DNA of 64,000 nt, taken from Mycobacterium sp. MS1601. Its GTDB lineage: Bacteria; Actinomycetota; Actinomycetes; Mycobacteriales; Mycobacteriaceae. Under the pieces are notes generated by a model. It had not been told where the DNA came from. It saw nothing but the letters and a program-made list of their open reading frames with translations, and did not search any database. The stretch's first letter is position 1. Every line of letters begins with the position of its first letter. A program made the translations under genes and the position numbers. This document shows positions 62,796 to 64,000 of the stretch, piece after piece. The stretch is from the NCBI RefSeq assembly GCF_001984215.1, contig NZ_CP019420.1, positions 5,642,001 to 5,706,000 on the forward strand, read 5' to 3'.

Positions 62796-63572
62796 ATGTT
62801 CTTCGCCGAGCGTCACGAACGGATCCTGGCCGCACTCGCCGGTGGTGGTCAGACCGTCGGCAACCTTGCCGAATCCCTGGGCGTCAGTGAGTCGACCATT
62901 CGCCGCGACTTGGACATCCTCGCCAGGGCAGGCCGTCTGGAGCGGATGTATGGCGGCGCCATCCTCACCACCGGCAGTCGAGCCAACATCACCGACTCCG
63001 GCGTGATCGAAGACCCGCTGCGAACCGATGCGTCTCCTGACGCCGATCTGCGACAGCGGATGGCCCATCAAGCTGCGGAACTGGTGTCCGACGGCGAGGT
63101 CGTGGTGCTCGATATCGGATCCACCACACCGTTGGTGGCCCGCGCGCTTCGGGGCCGCCCGGTTACCGTCATCACCTCGAACCTGGCGGTTTTTGATGAG
63201 CTCCGCGACGATGACGCCGTCGAACTGGTGCTGCTGGGCGGGGTGTTGCGGCGTAACTACCAGTCGTTGGTCGGTCCGCTGGCCGAGCAGGTCATCGGCC
63301 AACTCAGCGCCGACACCATGTTCCTGAGCTGCACCGGTGTCCGCGGGGGACGAGTGGTGGACAACATGGCGGTGGAAGCGCCGATCAAGCAAGCGCTGAT
63401 CGCGGCGTCACAACGCATTGTGCTGCTGGCCAGCGAACTCAAATTCCCCGGGACCGGCGCCATGCGCCTGTGCGCCCTCGACGAAGTAGACGTACTGATC
63501 ACGACACCGGGAGCACCCGCACAAGAACTCGAAAACAGCCGGGAAGCCGGCAGAAAGGTGATCATCGCATGA
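62796..63572 (+). CDS. DeoR family transcriptional regulator
   Basis: The 258-residue repressor has the DeoR HTH (RHERILAALAGGGQTVGNLAESLGVSESTIRRDLDIL) at the N-terminus, followed by LERMYGGAIL. The C-terminal sugar-phosphate sensing domain contains VVVLDIGSTTPLVARAL, VITSNLAVFDEL and LLGGVLRRNYQSLVGP. It probably controls both its own operon and the divergent transporter operon, with a phosphorylated sugar as inducer. Its stop overlaps the GH4 start. Confidence 0.9.
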   Translation: MFFAERHERILAALAGGGQTVGNLAESLGVSESTIRRDLDILARAGRLERMYGGAILTTGSRANITDSGVIEDPLRTDASPDADLRQRMAHQAAELVSDGEVVVLDIGSTTPLVARALRGRPVTVITSNLAVFDELRDDDAVELVLLGGVLRRNYQSLVGPLAEQVIGQLSADTMFLSCTGVRGGRVVDNMAVEAPIKQALIAASQRIVLLASELKFPGTGAMRLCALDEVDVLITTPGAPAQELENSREAGRKVIIA

Positions 63573-64000
63573 AGCTCACTATCCTCGGCGGCGGCGGATT
63601 CCGGACCCCCTACGTGTGGCAGGCGCTCGTCCGCGACCAAGGTTTCCCGCGGGTGACCGAGGTGGCGCTCTATGACGTCGACGAGTCCCGGCTGGCCACG
63701 ATGACGGCGATCCTCGGCCAACTCTCCGAAGGGTTTGCCGATGTGCCGGTGCTGAGCACGCACACCCAACTCGAACCCGCCCTTGCCGGTGCACAATTCG
63801 TCTTCGCCGCAATCCGGGTGGGTGGCGTCGAAGGACGTTGCTGCGACGAGCACGTTGCGCTGGACCTCAACGTCCTCGGCCAGGAGACCACCGGCCCCGG
63901 CGGAATCGCCTACGCGCTGCGCACCGTACCGGTGATGCTGGACATCGCCGACGTGGTGCGCCGTGTCGCACCGGAAGCGTACTTCCTGAACTTCACCAAC
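63569..64000 (+). CDS. Glycoside hydrolase family 4 enzyme (3' truncated by window)
   Basis: ATG 63569 overlaps the DeoR stop as ATGA, and the frame stays open to the window end (144 codons). The start MKLTILGGGGFRTPYVWQAL is the NAD-binding Rossmann motif of GH4 enzymes, followed by VALYDVDESRL and FAAIRVGGVEGRCCDE. The GQETTGPGGIAYALR segment and NFTN at the edge are diagnostic of the 6-phospho-beta-glucosidase/alpha-glucosidase group. These enzymes use NAD+ and a divalent metal in a redox-assisted mechanism. The genes suggest it breaks down the sugar brought in by the adjacent importer. Confidence 0.88.
   Translation, partial: MKLTILGGGGFRTPYVWQALVRDQGFPRVTEVALYDVDESRLATMTAILGQLSEGFADVPVLSTHTQLEPALAGAQFVFAAIRVGGVEGRCCDEHVALDLNVLGQETTGPGGIAYALRTVPVMLDIADVVRRVAPEAYFLNFTN

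Overview
The window looks like chromosome of a rapidly growing mycobacterium (Mycolicibacterium-like). It is GC-rich throughout. It carries a complete eight-gene mce operon (yrbEA-yrbEB-mceA-F), the long actinobacterial isocitrate lyase 2, an F420/PPOX-type oxidoreductase, a mycobacterial hemophore-like protein, a PGRS-type glycine-rich protein and many four-base ATGA/GTGA gene overlaps. Several TANNNT -10 boxes lie 6-7 bases before a start codon, as expected for leaderless mycobacterial transcripts. The species cannot be named from sequence alone.

Layout. 1-5.1 kb: the end of a fatty acyl-AMP ligase, then a very large hybrid sensor kinase carrying SpoIIE phosphatase and RsbW-like domains, followed by an overlapping STAS antagonist. 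5.1-13.5 kb: secreted and small proteins, a hydrolase, a flavin monooxygenase pair controlled by a divergent TetR with twin operators, an SDR, a DMT-like membrane protein, a PPOX protein and two tandem L,D-transpeptidase-like paralogues. 13.6-15.8 kb: isocitrate lyase 2. 16.2-24.8 kb: the mce operon. 24.9-30.7 kb: an organosulfur locus, with a C-terminally truncated ssuD-like gene divergent from metNIQ and a DszA/NtaA-type monooxygenase. 30.8-37.9 kb: a mixed block of acyltransferase, LysR/SDR pair, S4 protein, type II NADH dehydrogenase and secreted Pro-rich proteins. 38.0-39.1 kb: an IS481-family element inserted exactly in the stop codon of a haloacid dehalogenase gene. 39.1-43.8 kb: HAD, fused MFS/spermidine-synthase-like protein, GGDEF protein, a broken hydrolase and a PGRS-like gene without a PE domain.

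43.9-51.5 kb is the most interesting block. A plus-strand operon (FluG-like amidohydrolase, M20 hydrolase, glutamine-synthetase-like ligase) converges on a minus-strand operon (MarR, DmmA-like zinc-ribbon protein, PDR-type reductase, DUF3445 haem N-demethylase alpha-like protein). A FUSC membrane protein diverges from the MarR gene across a palindromic operator. Together these suggest catabolism of an N-methylated amine or amide, with a gamma-glutamyl ligase and hydrolases.

51.6-57.4 kb: a MarR gene with an apparent frameshift opposite a hydrolase, an AI-2E-family permease, quinone reductase/SRPBCC pair, methyltransferase and small proteins. 57.5-64 kb: a carbohydrate locus with PfkB kinase, binding protein, two permeases and ATPase on the minus strand, divergent from a DeoR regulator and a glycoside hydrolase family 4 enzyme that runs off the end. 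No tRNA, rRNA, CRISPR or prophage was seen.
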